Notes: a model not told the origin generated them from the sequence alone. A stretch of 64,000 nucleotides of DNA from Chloroflexota bacterium (GCA_958295775.1 CATQHC010000006.1:1-64000), one strand, 5' to 3'; shown: positions 17,042 through 26,165, counted from the first letter of the stretch. Made by a program: numbers and translations.

Positions 17042-18190
17042 ATGGCTTCCTATCTACTCAGCAGAACGATTCAGATTCTGCTGACGCTGTTCGCCTTCAT
17101 CTGCATAGTCTTCTTTCTCGTCAACGCGCAGCCCGGCGACATCAGCAACGTCTACGCAATGAATCCCGAACTGCCGCCGGATGCCCGGGAGCGGCTGCAA
17201 AGCCAATTTGGGCTGAACCAGCCACTTTGGCAGCAATTCCTTGTTTATGTCAAGAATGTGTTTACCGGCAGCTTCGGCCTGTCGTTTAGCCACTATCCCC
17301 GCAGCGTCGCCGATGTCATCGCCGAGCGCCTGCCGCGCACGGTGGCGCTCTTCTTCACTGCCACGGTGTTTTCCTTCTACCTGGGGTTCATGCTGGGCAA
17401 GATCATCGCCTGGAAGCGCGGCGGCTGGACCGAATACGCGACCACTCTTGGCGGCGTCACGCTCTACACGGTGTTCACGCCGTGGTTTGCCCTCATGATG
17501 ATCTGGCTCTTTGCCTTCAAAGCGGGGTGGTTTCCCATCGGCAAGTTCCTCGACCCCGTGCTGTGGCGGGAGGCCCCGATCGAGGCGAACACATTGTTCG
17601 GCCGCATGATGCTCACGGCGCTGGCGCTCTCTATTGTCGTGTTCGCGGTCTTTCTCGCTACGACGCGGCTGCGCATAAGCGGCGCGCGGCTCATCCAACT
17701 CGGCAGTTTGGTCGTAGCAGTCGGCGTGATGATTGGCATCTGGCGGGCAACCGGCACCGGCAATCTTGCATGGGACATTATCAAGCACATGGTCTTGCCT
17801 GTCCTGACACTTACCCTTATCAGCTTTGCCGGCACCATGCTGCTCACGCGCAACAGCATGTTGGAAACCATGCGCGAGGACTTCGTGTTGGCGGCCCGCG
17901 CCAAAGGCCTGCCGGAAAAAGCGGTGCGCGATAAACATGTGGCGCGCAATGCGCTGCTGCCAGTGGTGACCAGCCTTGTGTTCAGCCTGGCCTTTGCCAT
18001 CGACGGCGGCGTCATCATCGAGTCGGTCTTCTCGTGGCCCGGCATGGGGCAGACGCTGGTGGCGGCGGCAATTGCGGAAGACCTGCCGCTGGCAGTCGGC
18101 GCGTTCGTTTTCGTTGGCATTTTCGTACTGCTCGCCCACTTGGCGGTGGACGTAATATACGTCTTTTTGGACCCAAGGATTAGGTACTAG
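17042..18190 (+). CDS. Peptide ABC transporter permease (OppB/DppB type)
   Basis: A 382-residue inner-membrane permease with an N-terminal membrane helix (LLTLFAFICIVFFLV), the NAQPGDIS loop of OppB/DppB proteins, and several further helices. The C-terminal BPD-transport loop LAARAKGLPEKAVRDKHVARNALLP is the EAA motif that contacts the ATPases. It is longer than usual because of an extra loop and helix around residues 170-240. The next gene overlaps by one base. It pairs with the OppC-type subunit to form the membrane pore. The start ATG follows GGTGGTG. Confidence 0.93.
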   Translation: MASYLLSRTIQILLTLFAFICIVFFLVNAQPGDISNVYAMNPELPPDARERLQSQFGLNQPLWQQFLVYVKNVFTGSFGLSFSHYPRSVADVIAERLPRTVALFFTATVFSFYLGFMLGKIIAWKRGGWTEYATTLGGVTLYTVFTPWFALMMIWLFAFKAGWFPIGKFLDPVLWREAPIEANTLFGRMMLTALALSIVVFAVFLATTRLRISGARLIQLGSLVVAVGVMIGIWRATGTGNLAWDIIKHMVLPVLTLTLISFAGTMLLTRNSMLETMREDFVLAARAKGLPEKAVRDKHVARNALLPVVTSLVFSLAFAIDGGVIIESVFSWPGMGQTLVAAAIAEDLPLAVGAFVFVGIFVLLAHLAVDVIYVFLDPRIRY

Positions 18191-19140
18191 TGGCTGTGGA
18201 AGTTGCCCCCCAAAGCGCGGCGCCTTCGCTCAGGAGAGTGCGGTTCGCCCTGGCCATGCGGAGCCTGCGCGAAAACTGGTCGCTCTTTCTCGGTACGCGG
18301 ATTGGGGTGATAGGACTGGCAATCATCCTGTTCTACCTGGTGCTTGCCCTGAGCCATCCCATATTGATGAACACAGTGTGGGACGAAAGAATCTATGACC
18401 CCGTGGTTGGTTACGCGTTTGATGAGACCCGCCAACCCGCGCCGCCTAGCCGCAGCCATCTGCTCGGCACGGATCCCTTGGGCCGGGACATCCTGAGCCA
18501 ACTCATGCACAGCGCCCGCTCGGAGTTCTTGCTGGGACTGCTTGCCGCTGTCGTCACGGTCACCATTGGCACCACAGTCGGCGCAATCGCGGCCTACTAC
18601 GGCGGCGTGGTCGACACCATCCTCATGCGCTTTGCCGACCTCATGGTTATGATGCCGGGGATCAGCATTCTTATCGTATTAAGCGCGCTCATTGGGGTGG
18701 AGCATTTTGAATTGGCGCTCATCATCGGCATTCTTTCCGGTTTCGGCGGCGCCAGCATCCTTCTCAAGTCCCAAGCGCTTTCCGTGGTTGTCAAGCCGTA
18801 TATAGAAGCCGCGCGCGCCGCCGGCGGCGGCCCGGCGCACATCATCTTCATCCACATCGTCCCCAACCTCCTCCCTCTGTCCTTTCTCTACATGATGTTC
18901 ACGGTGACCGGCGCCATCTTTTCGGAAGCGATTCTGAGTTTCCTGGGTTTGCTGGACGTGCGCATGAGTTGGGGCCTGATGATCCACACAACGGAAGCGG
19001 CCGGATACCTGCTGCAGGTCGGCAAGTATTGGTGGCTCATCTTCCCGGCCAGTCTCTCAATTACGCTGCTTTGCTCGTCATTTTACCTGGTTGGACGGGC
19101 CATGGATGAAGTTATCAATCCGAGGTTGCGACGCTTATGA
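18190..19140 (+). CDS. Peptide ABC transporter permease (OppC/DppC type)
   Basis: A 316-residue permease. The N-terminal cytoplasmic part contains LRENWSLFLGTRIGVIGL followed by the first helix. The conserved periplasmic LLGTDPLGRDILSQLMH is diagnostic of OppC/DppC proteins. The EAA loop YIEAARAAGGGPAHIIFIHIVP contacts the ATPase. It starts with GTG overlapping the OppB stop (TAGTG), and its own TGA overlaps the next ATG (ATGA), so the operon is translationally coupled. It forms the second half of the transport channel. Confidence 0.93.
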   Translation: MAVEVAPQSAAPSLRRVRFALAMRSLRENWSLFLGTRIGVIGLAIILFYLVLALSHPILMNTVWDERIYDPVVGYAFDETRQPAPPSRSHLLGTDPLGRDILSQLMHSARSEFLLGLLAAVVTVTIGTTVGAIAAYYGGVVDTILMRFADLMVMMPGISILIVLSALIGVEHFELALIIGILSGFGGASILLKSQALSVVVKPYIEAARAAGGGPAHIIFIHIVPNLLPLSFLYMMFTVTGAIFSEAILSFLGLLDVRMSWGLMIHTTEAAGYLLQVGKYWWLIFPASLSITLLCSSFYLVGRAMDEVINPRLRRL

Positions 19141-20114
19141 GCGGCGCTCCTCTGCTTGCCGTCGAAGATCTTACCCTCCACTACGCCACGCGGGCCGGTG
19201 AAGTGTGCGCCGTCGACGGCGTTTCACTCACCATCGAGAAAGGGCAAGCGCTGGGCCTGGTGGGGGAATCGGGTTGCGGCAAGTCCTCCCTGGCCTTGGC
19301 GCTCCTGAGACTCCAGCCGGACAACGCCCAGATACTTAGCGGAAAAGTCCTGCTCGACGGCGTGGACTTGGTGTCGCTTTCCGATGAAGCGATGCGCGCC
19401 TACCGCTGGAACCGTATCGCCATGGTGTTTCAATCCGCCATGAACGCCCTGGACCCGGTGTACCGGGTTGGCGACCAGATCATCGAGGCCTTGGAGCAGC
19501 ACGTTCCTTCTGCTCGAAAGCAACTGATCGAGCGTGTGCAAGAGCTCTACGACCTCGTAAATCTTGATCACAGCTTCATTGCCCGCTACCCGCACGAGTA
19601 TAGCGGCGGCATGAAGCAACGGGCCATCATTGCCATGGCGCTGGCATGCGAACCGGACCTCATCATCGCCGACGAGCCAACTACGGCCCTGGACGTCATC
19701 GTGCAAGACCACATTCTGCGGGAATTTGGGAACATCCGCAGAGAGCTCAACATGAGCATGCTCTACATTTCTCACGATATGGCGGTCATTGCCGAGGTTA
19801 GTGACGTCGTGGCCGTGATGTACGCCGGCAAGATCGTCGAGTACGGCACGGCTGAGGAGGTCTTTACCAGACCAATCCATCCCTACACGCAGGCGTTGAT
19901 GTCGGCGTTTCCCAGCGTGACCGGCGAGAAACACGAACTTGCGACACTGGGGGGCGAGCCGCCAAACCCGCTGGGGCTGCCGCCAGGTTGCCATTTCCAT
20001 CCCCGCTGTCCCTTCGCAACGGACATATGCGCCGAGCAAGAGCCGCCCACCGTGCGCCGCGGCGAACACTGGGCTGACTGCTGGAATCCACCCGAGGAGC
20101 AGGGCGATGACTGA
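19137..20114 (+). CDS. Peptide ABC transporter ATPase (OppD/DppD type)
   Basis: A 325-residue ATPase. It has Walker A GESGCGKSS at residues 43-51, the signature YSGGMKQR, Walker B LIIADEPTTALD, and the switch histidine in YISHDMAV. The C-terminal oligopeptide-transporter extension carries the cysteine set CHFHPRCPFATDIC, as in OppD proteins that bind an iron-sulfur cluster. It works as a pair with the OppF-type ATPase that follows, whose start lies within its last codons. Confidence 0.95.
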   Translation: MSGAPLLAVEDLTLHYATRAGEVCAVDGVSLTIEKGQALGLVGESGCGKSSLALALLRLQPDNAQILSGKVLLDGVDLVSLSDEAMRAYRWNRIAMVFQSAMNALDPVYRVGDQIIEALEQHVPSARKQLIERVQELYDLVNLDHSFIARYPHEYSGGMKQRAIIAMALACEPDLIIADEPTTALDVIVQDHILREFGNIRRELNMSMLYISHDMAVIAEVSDVVAVMYAGKIVEYGTAEEVFTRPIHPYTQALMSAFPSVTGEKHELATLGGEPPNPLGLPPGCHFHPRCPFATDICAEQEPPTVRRGEHWADCWNPPEEQGDD

Positions 20115-21129
20115 GGCTGCTCAAGCGACATCCTCCGTCGATTCACGTCCCTTGCTTAGCGTCGAAGGCCTGCACAAGTATTTCCCGGCGGCAACTTCCC
20201 GCTTCCGACGCAATGAGCGCTTCATTCATGCGGTGGACGGTGTCAACTTCACCCTGGCCAAAGGCGAGAGCCTGGGACTTGTGGGCGAATCGGGCTGCGG
20301 CAAGACCACCACCGGCAAGATGCTGGTGCGCTTGGTGGACCCAACCGGCGGACACGTGATCTTTGACGACGGCGTGGGCGAACCGACGGACATAGCCACA
20401 CTGCACGGCAAGCCGCTGAAGGAATTCAGAAGGCACGCGCAGATGGTATTCCAAGACCCCTACGACTCTATGAACCCCCGGCGCACGATCTTCGATACCA
20501 TCGCGGAGCCGCTGCAAGTTCAGCAAGTCGGCAGTCTGGTGGATCGCATCGACCGCGTAACGGAGATGCTGGCGCTCGTGGGCCTCACGCCGCCGCGCGC
20601 ATTCCTTTTCCGCTTCCCCCACGAACTGTCCGGCGGCCAGCGCCAACGCGTGGCCATCGCTCGCGCCCTCATCGTCGAACCCTCGTTCGTCGTCGCCGAC
20701 GAGCCGACCTCCATGCTGGACGTCTCCGTCAGGACCGGTGTCATGCGCCTTATGGCAGACTTGGCCGCCGGCCTGGGAATCAGCTATCTCTACATTACGC
20801 ACGATCTGGCGGTGGCGCGGTACATGTGCAGCCGCATCGCCGTGATGTATCTGGGGAAGATTGTCGAGATCGGCGACACGGAAGAGATTCTCAGGAGCCC
20901 CCAGCATCCCTACACCCGGGCGCTGCTCTCAGCGGTGCCGGTTCCCGATCCGACGGTTAAGCGCCCCCCGGTAATGATCGAGGGCGGCGTCTCCACGGTG
21001 GTAAATCCTCCGGCGCAATGCCGCTTCTATGCGCGTTGCCCTCTCGCCGACGACTACTGCAAGACCAACGACCACCCGCCCCTGGAACACAAAGGCCAAG
21101 AACAGATTGTGGCCTGTTACAAGGCGTGA
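20107..21129 (+). CDS. Peptide ABC transporter ATPase (OppF/DppF type)
   Basis: A 340-residue second ATPase. It has Walker [14 protein letters not shown], signature [15 protein letters not shown], Walker [13 protein letters not shown], and the C-terminal cysteine motif [14 protein letters not shown]. The frame is open from 19939, but ATG 20107 ([10 protein letters not shown]) is the natural start. It overlaps the previous gene by eight bases and family homology begins just after it. It is the last gene of the five-gene transporter operon. Confidence 0.94.
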   Translation: MTEAAQATSSVDSRPLLSVEGLHKYFPAATSRFRRNERFIHAVDGVNFTLAKGESLGLVGESGCGKTTTGKMLVRLVDPTGGHVIFDDGVGEPTDIATLHGKPLKEFRRHAQMVFQDPYDSMNPRRTIFDTIAEPLQVQQVGSLVDRIDRVTEMLALVGLTPPRAFLFRFPHELSGGQRQRVAIARALIVEPSFVVADEPTSMLDVSVRTGVMRLMADLAAGLGISYLYITHDLAVARYMCSRIAVMYLGKIVEIGDTEEILRSPQHPYTRALLSAVPVPDPTVKRPPVMIEGGVSTVVNPPAQCRFYARCPLADDYCKTNDHPPLEHKGQEQIVACYKA

Positions 21130-21192
21130 ACGGCGACGCTTGCCGCAATTCTCTGTCAATCATACAAACATACTGCAGCGTAATACAATGTA

Positions 21193-21708
21193 ATGGGTAT
21201 GGAGACAGCCACGATGAATATTGTGCAATTCCTCAACCAGTACTCATTTCTCCTCGTCTCTCTCTTTGTGTTGTTCGGCAGCGTCGTGGCGGCCGCTGCA
21301 TGGTTTCCAGGTCTCGTGGGCTTGCTCATCGTCTTGGTCGTGTCGCTTGGTCTCGTCGCGGTAGAGTCGGTTTTTCAGTATCGAGATCCAGGGATTCCCG
21401 CCGGCAAAGGGCCGGACGCGCTGATTGGCAAAGGGCTGCCGGTTCTGGTCGCCATTTATTCAAAATTCTGAGCGGGCTGCCTTCTGGCCAATCCCATCGT
21501 CGATGGAATCGAACGCGACCTTGGCGCAACTGCCAAGGTCTTCCGGCTGAACCGGCACTCGCCGACCGGCAACGCATTCGCCGCCCGCCTTGGCTTACGC
21601 ATGGTACCGAGTTTCGCGGTCTTTGACGGCCAAGGCGAAGAGCGCCTGCGAAGAGACGGTAAGGTAATCAACCGGCAGACTGTGCTGAATGCGCTAGAGC
21701 ACGAGTAA
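21193..21708 (+). CDS. Membrane-anchored thioredoxin-fold selenoprotein (predicted, in-frame TGA = Sec)
   Basis: Standard translation stops at TGA 21469-21471, but the same frame continues for 78 sense codons to TAA 21706-21708. The joined 171-residue product is a thioredoxin fold. It has two N-terminal membrane helices (about residues 16-60), then PVLVAIYSKF-U-AGC with Sec93-x-x-Cys96 in place of CxxC. The beta strand KVFRLN and the cis-proline loop RMVPS (Pro139) followed by FAVFDGQGEE complete the fold. A paralog 260 bases downstream has TGA at the same site. TGA is an ordinary stop in neighbouring genes, so general reassignment is unlikely. The true start may be ATG 21214 (GGAG nine bases upstream). 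It is likely a redox protein at the membrane. No selABCD genes are in this window. Confidence 0.75.
21472..21510 (+). promoter_or_regulatory. Candidate SECIS hairpins downstream of TGA
   Basis: Bacterial SECIS elements lie in the coding sequence just after the TGA. Two foldable stretches are seen: GCC-TTCT-GGC at 21479-21488 flanked by GGG/CCC, and CCATC-GTC-GATGG starting about 22 bases after the TGA. The second corresponds in position to a loop containing GGT in the paralog. Both are short and overlap conserved codons, so this is weak evidence alone. Confidence 0.35.
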
Positions 21709-21968
21709 GATTATCCTTTCTCCCCCCTTCGGCACGCTTGGCAGCAATAGCGATTTCGTCGGCGCGGTACGTCTTTTCCACAGTCTCACCTCAAGCCAAT
21801 GACTCTTGACGCGACGAAGTCCATCCCCCACTCCAGCGCGAAGGACAAGAGCAGCTTGTGGGCTGCTGCGATGCACACCTTGCTTCAGTGTGTAGCTGGC
21901 ATTGCTCCTCCTCTGAAGAGACCGCCTGATAGCTATATCCACAGTGTGCTATAGTTCTATTTGCAGCA

Positions 21969-22485
21969 TTGAGAATTCAATCTGGGCGGATTGACAACTT
22001 GCGGTTCGTCAACCGGTACTCTTACCTCCTTTTCGTGCTTTTCATCCTCCCTGCAAGCGCGGTGGCGGCCTACTTTTGGTTGCCGAGTCCTGCTGGCTTG
22101 GCGTTTGTGACGCTCCTTGGCGTTCTTCTTGTCGCCGTAGTGTCCGTCCTGCGCCATCGTGAAACAGTCCTCGCCGACACCGCGGCCTTGGACGGGCTCA
22201 TCGGTAAAGGTTCGCCGGTGCTGGTAGTCCTGTTCTCGCACTACTGAGCGAGAAGCCTTGCGGCACGCCCCACGGTCGATGGGATTGAGCGAGAATTCGG
22301 CGAGACTGCGCATATCGTGCGGCTCAAGCCAGCATACGCCCGTCGGGCGTTCATTCTCCGAACGTCTGGACATACGCGCGGTGCCCTCCCTTGTCGTCTA
22401 CAACGAAATGGGCGATGTGCAACAGCGGTTCATCGGCAGGATCCCCAACCCGCAGGAACTTGATGTCTCGCTGAAACAAGAATGA
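21969..22485 (+). pseudogene. Paralogous thioredoxin-fold selenoprotein gene, frameshifted
   Basis: This has the same architecture as the gene just upstream: two membrane helices (YSYLLFVLFILPASAVAAYF), then the stretch GKGSPVLVVLFSHY, then TGA at 22245-22247, then ARSLAARPTVDGIEREFGETA. The equivalent active site would be U-x-x-Ser, having lost the resolving cysteine. Near 22329 one extra base (a C) shifts the frame. The thioredoxin end resumes in the next frame as TPVGRSFSERLDIRAVPS and LVVYNEMGD, ending at TGA 22483-22485. The start would be TTG with no clear ribosome site. A sequencing error at 22329 cannot be excluded. If real, this is a decaying copy. Confidence 0.65.
22248..22290 (+). 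promoter_or_regulatory. Candidate SECIS hairpins in the paralog
   Basis: GCC-TTGC-GGC (22254-22263) is bracketed by GCG/CGC. A CCCA/TGGG stem (22269-22283) has a seven-base loop containing GGT 27 bases after the TGA, inside the distance range known for bacterial SECIS loops. Both occupy the same positions as in the upstream gene. Confidence 0.35.
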
Positions 22486-22956
22486 AGGCTTAGGTCTTAG
22501 ATCGTATCCAATTGCCATCCTCAATGAGTCCCTCCTACCGTTCACGGTGAGTTCCTCCTGCCGTTCCCGCTGTGATCCCATTACCGTTCGCGGTGAGCTT
22601 GTCGAACCGTGAACTGCCAGGAGACCCTTTGTGTCGCGCAGGACAGGTCGTGCTCAAGGTGTAGGGTCCCGTCTCAAACAGGTAGCAGTCCGCAACTCTC
22701 CGTGCTGCGCGAACGGCTTCTTCTCACAGACCGGCCGAACACTACAGAATGCGCTTGCGAGCAGGGGCTCTTGCACCACCGCAACCCTACAGGAAGACTT
22801 TAGAGCGCGAGCTATTTCATGTGTTTGGCAGGGCGCCTGAGGGGTTGTAACGCGGACTTTAGAGCGGTGCGGCGCGGCTGCGCATGGTGACGCGATGATG
22901 TCCCACCCTTGCGCTATACTGTAGAAAAACTTTCCTTCGCCTATTAGGAGCATGTC
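22486..22956. repeat. Intergenic region with GGTGAG repeats
   Basis: About 470 bases without a gene. Imperfect copies of the unit CCGTTCRCGGTGAG occur at about 22538-22552, 22560-22574 and 22582-22597. The last continues into CTTGTCGAACCGTGAAC as an inverted arm. The TAGGAG before 22957 is the ribosome site of the next gene. Confidence 0.55.
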
Positions 22957-23985
22957 GTGAGCAAGCAAACATTGCTGCCGCCGCTGCAAACAGAAACAGA
23001 ACTCATGGCGCAGATGACTGAACCTACACCCGCCGTGTGTGAAGCGGTCCAAGCGCTGGATGGCGACATTATGGTGCTGGGCGTGGCCGGCAAGATGGGG
23101 CCAACCCTCGCCGAGCTGCTAGTGCGCGCGGGCGCCAAGCGCGTGATCGGCGTGTCGCGCTTCTCCTCGCCGGATTCGCGCCGCTACTTGGATAGCGTCG
23201 GCGTGGAAACCGTGGCCTGCGACCTGCTGGATGATGCGAGCGTGGCCAAGCTGCCGGATGCGTCCTACCTCTACCTGCTCGCGGGCTTCAAGTTCGGTTC
23301 CAGCGGCGCGCCCTCGCTGAACTGGGCGATGAACACCCTCGTGCCCGCCAAACTCATGGAGCGCTTCCCCGACTCTCGCATGGTCTACGTCTCCTCCGGC
23401 AACGTGTACCGGTACATGCCGGTTGACGGCAGCGGCGCGGCGGAAGATGCGCCGCTCGGCCCAGTGGGCGAATACGCCGAATCACGCCTGGGCGGCGAGC
23501 GCCTGGTGGAATACTACGCCGAGCGGCAAGGCACACCCACGCTGATCGTGCGCCTTTTCTACGCTACTGAGCTGCGCTACGGCATCATCCTGGACATAGC
23601 TACCAAAGTGAAGGACCAAACGCCGATTGACCTAGCCATGGGCTACGCCAACCAAATCTGGCAGGGCGACGCCTGCGACATGCTCGCCCGCTCGTTCCCG
23701 CTCTGCGCCAGCCCCGCCGACGTGATCAATCTGACCGGCACGGACACCCTCTCCGTCCGTGGAGTTGCCGAGACTCTGGGCGAGCGCCTGGGTGTCCCGC
23801 CAATCTTCACCGGCGCACCGGAAGCAACCGCGCTGCTGGGCGACGCGACGCGCTACGTGGATACCTTCGGCGCGCCCCGCGTGCCGTCGGCACAGATCAT
23901 CGAGTGGGTGGCCTGGTGGACGAAACACGAGGGCTCGACGCTGGGCAAGCCGACGAAGTACGAGAGCAGGACCGGCGACTTCTAG
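22957..23985 (+). CDS. NAD-dependent epimerase/dehydratase family protein
   Basis: A 342-residue short-chain dehydrogenase of the extended epimerase type. The nucleotide-binding loop is VLGVAGKMGPTLAELL near residue 28. The acidic DLLD stretch follows, the catalytic-serine segment MVYVSSGNVYRYM sits where family members have it, and EYAESRLGGERL stands where YxxxK would be expected, with Arg in place of the usual Lys. The C-terminal part resembles sugar-nucleotide-binding halves (INLTGTDTLSVRG). It starts with GTG after TAGGAG. It is probably a sugar or polyol dehydrogenase/epimerase with an unknown substrate. The YxxxR variation may alter activity. Confidence 0.85.
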   Translation: MSKQTLLPPLQTETELMAQMTEPTPAVCEAVQALDGDIMVLGVAGKMGPTLAELLVRAGAKRVIGVSRFSSPDSRRYLDSVGVETVACDLLDDASVAKLPDASYLYLLAGFKFGSSGAPSLNWAMNTLVPAKLMERFPDSRMVYVSSGNVYRYMPVDGSGAAEDAPLGPVGEYAESRLGGERLVEYYAERQGTPTLIVRLFYATELRYGIILDIATKVKDQTPIDLAMGYANQIWQGDACDMLARSFPLCASPADVINLTGTDTLSVRGVAETLGERLGVPPIFTGAPEATALLGDATRYVDTFGAPRVPSAQIIEWVAWWTKHEGSTLGKPTKYESRTGDF

Positions 23986-24106
23986 AGTGCGGCGACTACC
24001 GCGAAGCAATTAGGCCCTGCTGCCGTTTCACACCTGGACAACCTGCAAGAGCGAAGGTCATTGCCCCTGCGATCACGATCTCGCTGCCACAAGCCAACTC
24101 TCGCCG

Positions 24107-24979
24107 TTAGATGCGGTACAGCTTCTCCGCATTCTTAGAGAAGAGCGCGACCCGCTCATCCCGGCTGAAGCCGGAGATGATCTCCGTGTAGGCGTCTAAT
24201 AGCGCATCGTAGGTGCTCCAGAGCCAGTCCACCGGCCAGTTGGTGCCGAAAAAACAGCGGTCTACGCCGAAAGTCTCGATGGAAGTGAGCACCCAGCGCC
24301 GGATGCTGTCAACTGTCCAGTTATTGTCGGCCATGCCGAGACCGGAGATCTTCCAGCGGACATTGTCGCATGTTGCCGCAACGGCCATGCCGCCTTTCCA
24401 TCGCGCGAAGTACTCGTCCGTGCGCTCCGCAGGCAACCCCGTGTGGTCCACCACGATAGCTATGTTGGGGAAGCTGTTTGCCAGATCCCGGAGCTTCTCC
24501 ATGTCCTGCCAACCGGCGGCTATGCTGGCGACCAGATTGAATTTCTCCAGGAGCGCAAAGCCACGGTGAAAGTCCGGCGCCACCAGATAATCGCCGTAGG
24601 AAAAGTCCCGGATGCCGCGCATGTGAGGAAACCGGCAATGGCGCTCCAGCACCGCCTCGACGCCGGGGTCGCGCAGGTCGGCGTAGGCCACAATGCCGTG
24701 GGGAAACCCCGTCCGGTCGGCGGCGTCCTGGAGCCACGCGGTCTCGGTGACCGGGTCCGGGCTGCCGATAGCGGCCTGCACGTGCACCGCCTTGGTGACA
24801 TTCGCGTTGCGAGTTTCGGCAATGTAGTCCTCGGCAAGACAGTTACGCTCGGCGAGACGTTGAATTTGCCACCCCAGGGTCTCATGCGGCACGCCGGGTT
24901 GCCAATGGCCATAGACAAGCTCCGGGTGCTGCATGTCGTAGAAATGGACGTGGCTGTCAACGAACTCCAACTTATCCAT
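24107..24979 (-). CDS. Amidohydrolase (TIM-barrel, PF04909-type)
   Basis: A 290-residue metal-dependent hydrolase. The first strand carries FVDSHVHFYD (HxH metal ligands). The middle has VVDHTGLPA with a histidine ligand, and CFFGTNWPVDWLWS near the C-terminus holds the aspartate/tryptophan motif typical of lactonase-like members such as L-fucono-1,5-lactonase or 2-pyrone-4,6-dicarboxylate lactonase. Length is typical. It is followed by a Gfo/Idh/MocA gene on the same strand after a repeat, a pairing often seen in sugar catabolism. The exact substrate is not determinable. Confidence 0.9.
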   Translation of the reverse strand: MDKLEFVDSHVHFYDMQHPELVYGHWQPGVPHETLGWQIQRLAERNCLAEDYIAETRNANVTKAVHVQAAIGSPDPVTETAWLQDAADRTGFPHGIVAYADLRDPGVEAVLERHCRFPHMRGIRDFSYGDYLVAPDFHRGFALLEKFNLVASIAAGWQDMEKLRDLANSFPNIAIVVDHTGLPAERTDEYFARWKGGMAVAATCDNVRWKISGLGMADNNWTVDSIRRWVLTSIETFGVDRCFFGTNWPVDWLWSTYDALLDAYTEIISGFSRDERVALFSKNAEKLYRI

Positions 24980-24989
24980 GAACGAAGTC

Positions 24990-25050
24990 TCCCCCTCACC
25001 CCCGTATCAAGTACGGGGCAGGCTCTAACCCTCTCCCCGAGGGAGAGGGG
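24990..25050. repeat. CTCTCCC-type dispersed palindrome
   Basis: A copy of the CCCTCACCCC...GGGAGAGGG element between the amidohydrolase and the next gene. It includes the insert CGTATCAAGTACGGGGCAGG, seen also at about 37770-37795. Confidence 0.7.
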
Positions 25051-25097
25051 ATACACTCAGGTGCTGGCTAGTTGTCAAGCGCAGTATGGCGACGACA

Positions 25098-26165
25098 CTA
25101 AAGCAGAGAATCTATCCTTACGGCCTGGCCTGATGCCGCCGACCGGTATCCCGCTTCAAGGAACTCCACCACACGCGCGCCCACATCGCCGGGGGCGCGG
25201 TTTTCGCTCTCGCCCAGGATTACGTCGACGAGTCCACGCGCCGGCAAGCGCGACGGGTTCCGTTCCTCCTCAAGAAGGTCCGGGAACTCCTCGGACGTGC
25301 CGTCGTTGTACTGGGCTTCCAGACGGCCCCCGGCCATGTCCTGACGCAAGACCCCGTTGCTGCCGGTGTACACAAACCCCTGATCGAGCCGCTGATCCGG
25401 GCGCATGGCGCCGGTGGACGCCATTGTGCCCAGCGCCCCGTTGTCCAGCCTGAAGCTGAACGCGTTCACCAGGTCCACCGCAAGGTCGTATTTTTCCATA
25501 AAGGCAAAGACCTCGACTGCCCGCCGGTCGGTCACCCAGAGCGCCATGCCCAGCGGGTGGGTCACCTGCAAGTGACCTTGGCCGCCGCCGGCCATTTTCG
25601 GGTCCGAGTAGCTGTTGGGCTCGGGGCCCGTCACGGGGAAGCCGAACGCAGCCGCGTAGTCCTGGGGTCTGCCGCGCAGGTAAGACTCGACCCAGGAGGT
25701 GAAGATGCCGGAAACCATCTGCAGGTCGCCAATCTTGCCCGACTGAACAATCTCGCGCGCCGCCTGGGCGTGCCGGGTGAATTGGCAGGTGTAACCGACC
25801 ATCAGGTGCAGCCCATTGCGCTGGGCGCGTTCTACTAGATCCCAAGCGTCGGCAGCGGTGAGGGTCATGGGTTTCTCCACCAGCACGTGAACGCCGGCGT
25901 CCAACGCGTCGCGGGCCGCCTCGTAGTGGTACGCGTGCTGGACGGCAATCACCACACCGTCTACCCCCGCCGCAAGCAGGCCGCGGTGGTCGTCGTAAGT
26001 GTTGCGAACGTCGTAGTAGTCGGCGGCGGCCTGCGCCTTTTCCGGTTTGACGTCAGCGACGCCGACGAGATCCGCTTTCTCGTACGTCTTCAGGCTGGGG
26101 ATGTGGTGTTGGGTCGCCCACCAGCCCGCGCCGATCACACCCATCCTCGCTTTGGTCATGGTCAT
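25098..26165 (-). CDS. Gfo/Idh/MocA-family oxidoreductase
   Basis: A 355-residue NAD(P)-dependent dehydrogenase. The Rossmann motif is MGVIGAGWWATQHH at residues 8-21. The lysine-containing family motif HVLVEKPMTLT (EKP) is near residue 95. The C-terminal half contains the histidine-bearing GGGQGHLQVTHPLGMALW substrate region. The typical Gfo/Idh/MocA length supports full integrity. A neighbouring amidohydrolase on the same strand suggests a sugar or lactone route. It was probably duplicated from the same superfamily as the gene at 443-1474, but it has diverged. Confidence 0.93.
   Translation of the reverse strand: MTMTKARMGVIGAGWWATQHHIPSLKTYEKADLVGVADVKPEKAQAAADYYDVRNTYDDHRGLLAAGVDGVVIAVQHAYHYEAARDALDAGVHVLVEKPMTLTAADAWDLVERAQRNGLHLMVGYTCQFTRHAQAAREIVQSGKIGDLQMVSGIFTSWVESYLRGRPQDYAAAFGFPVTGPEPNSYSDPKMAGGGQGHLQVTHPLGMALWVTDRRAVEVFAFMEKYDLAVDLVNAFSFRLDNGALGTMASTGAMRPDQRLDQGFVYTGSNGVLRQDMAGGRLEAQYNDGTSEEFPDLLEEERNPSRLPARGLVDVILGESENRAPGDVGARVVEFLEAGYRSAASGQAVRIDSLL

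Noticed and set aside
21469-21471. UGA read as tryptophan across the genome
   Set aside because: TGA serves as an ordinary stop in many intact genes here (for example the OppC- and OppD-type genes), and Trp is written TGG throughout.
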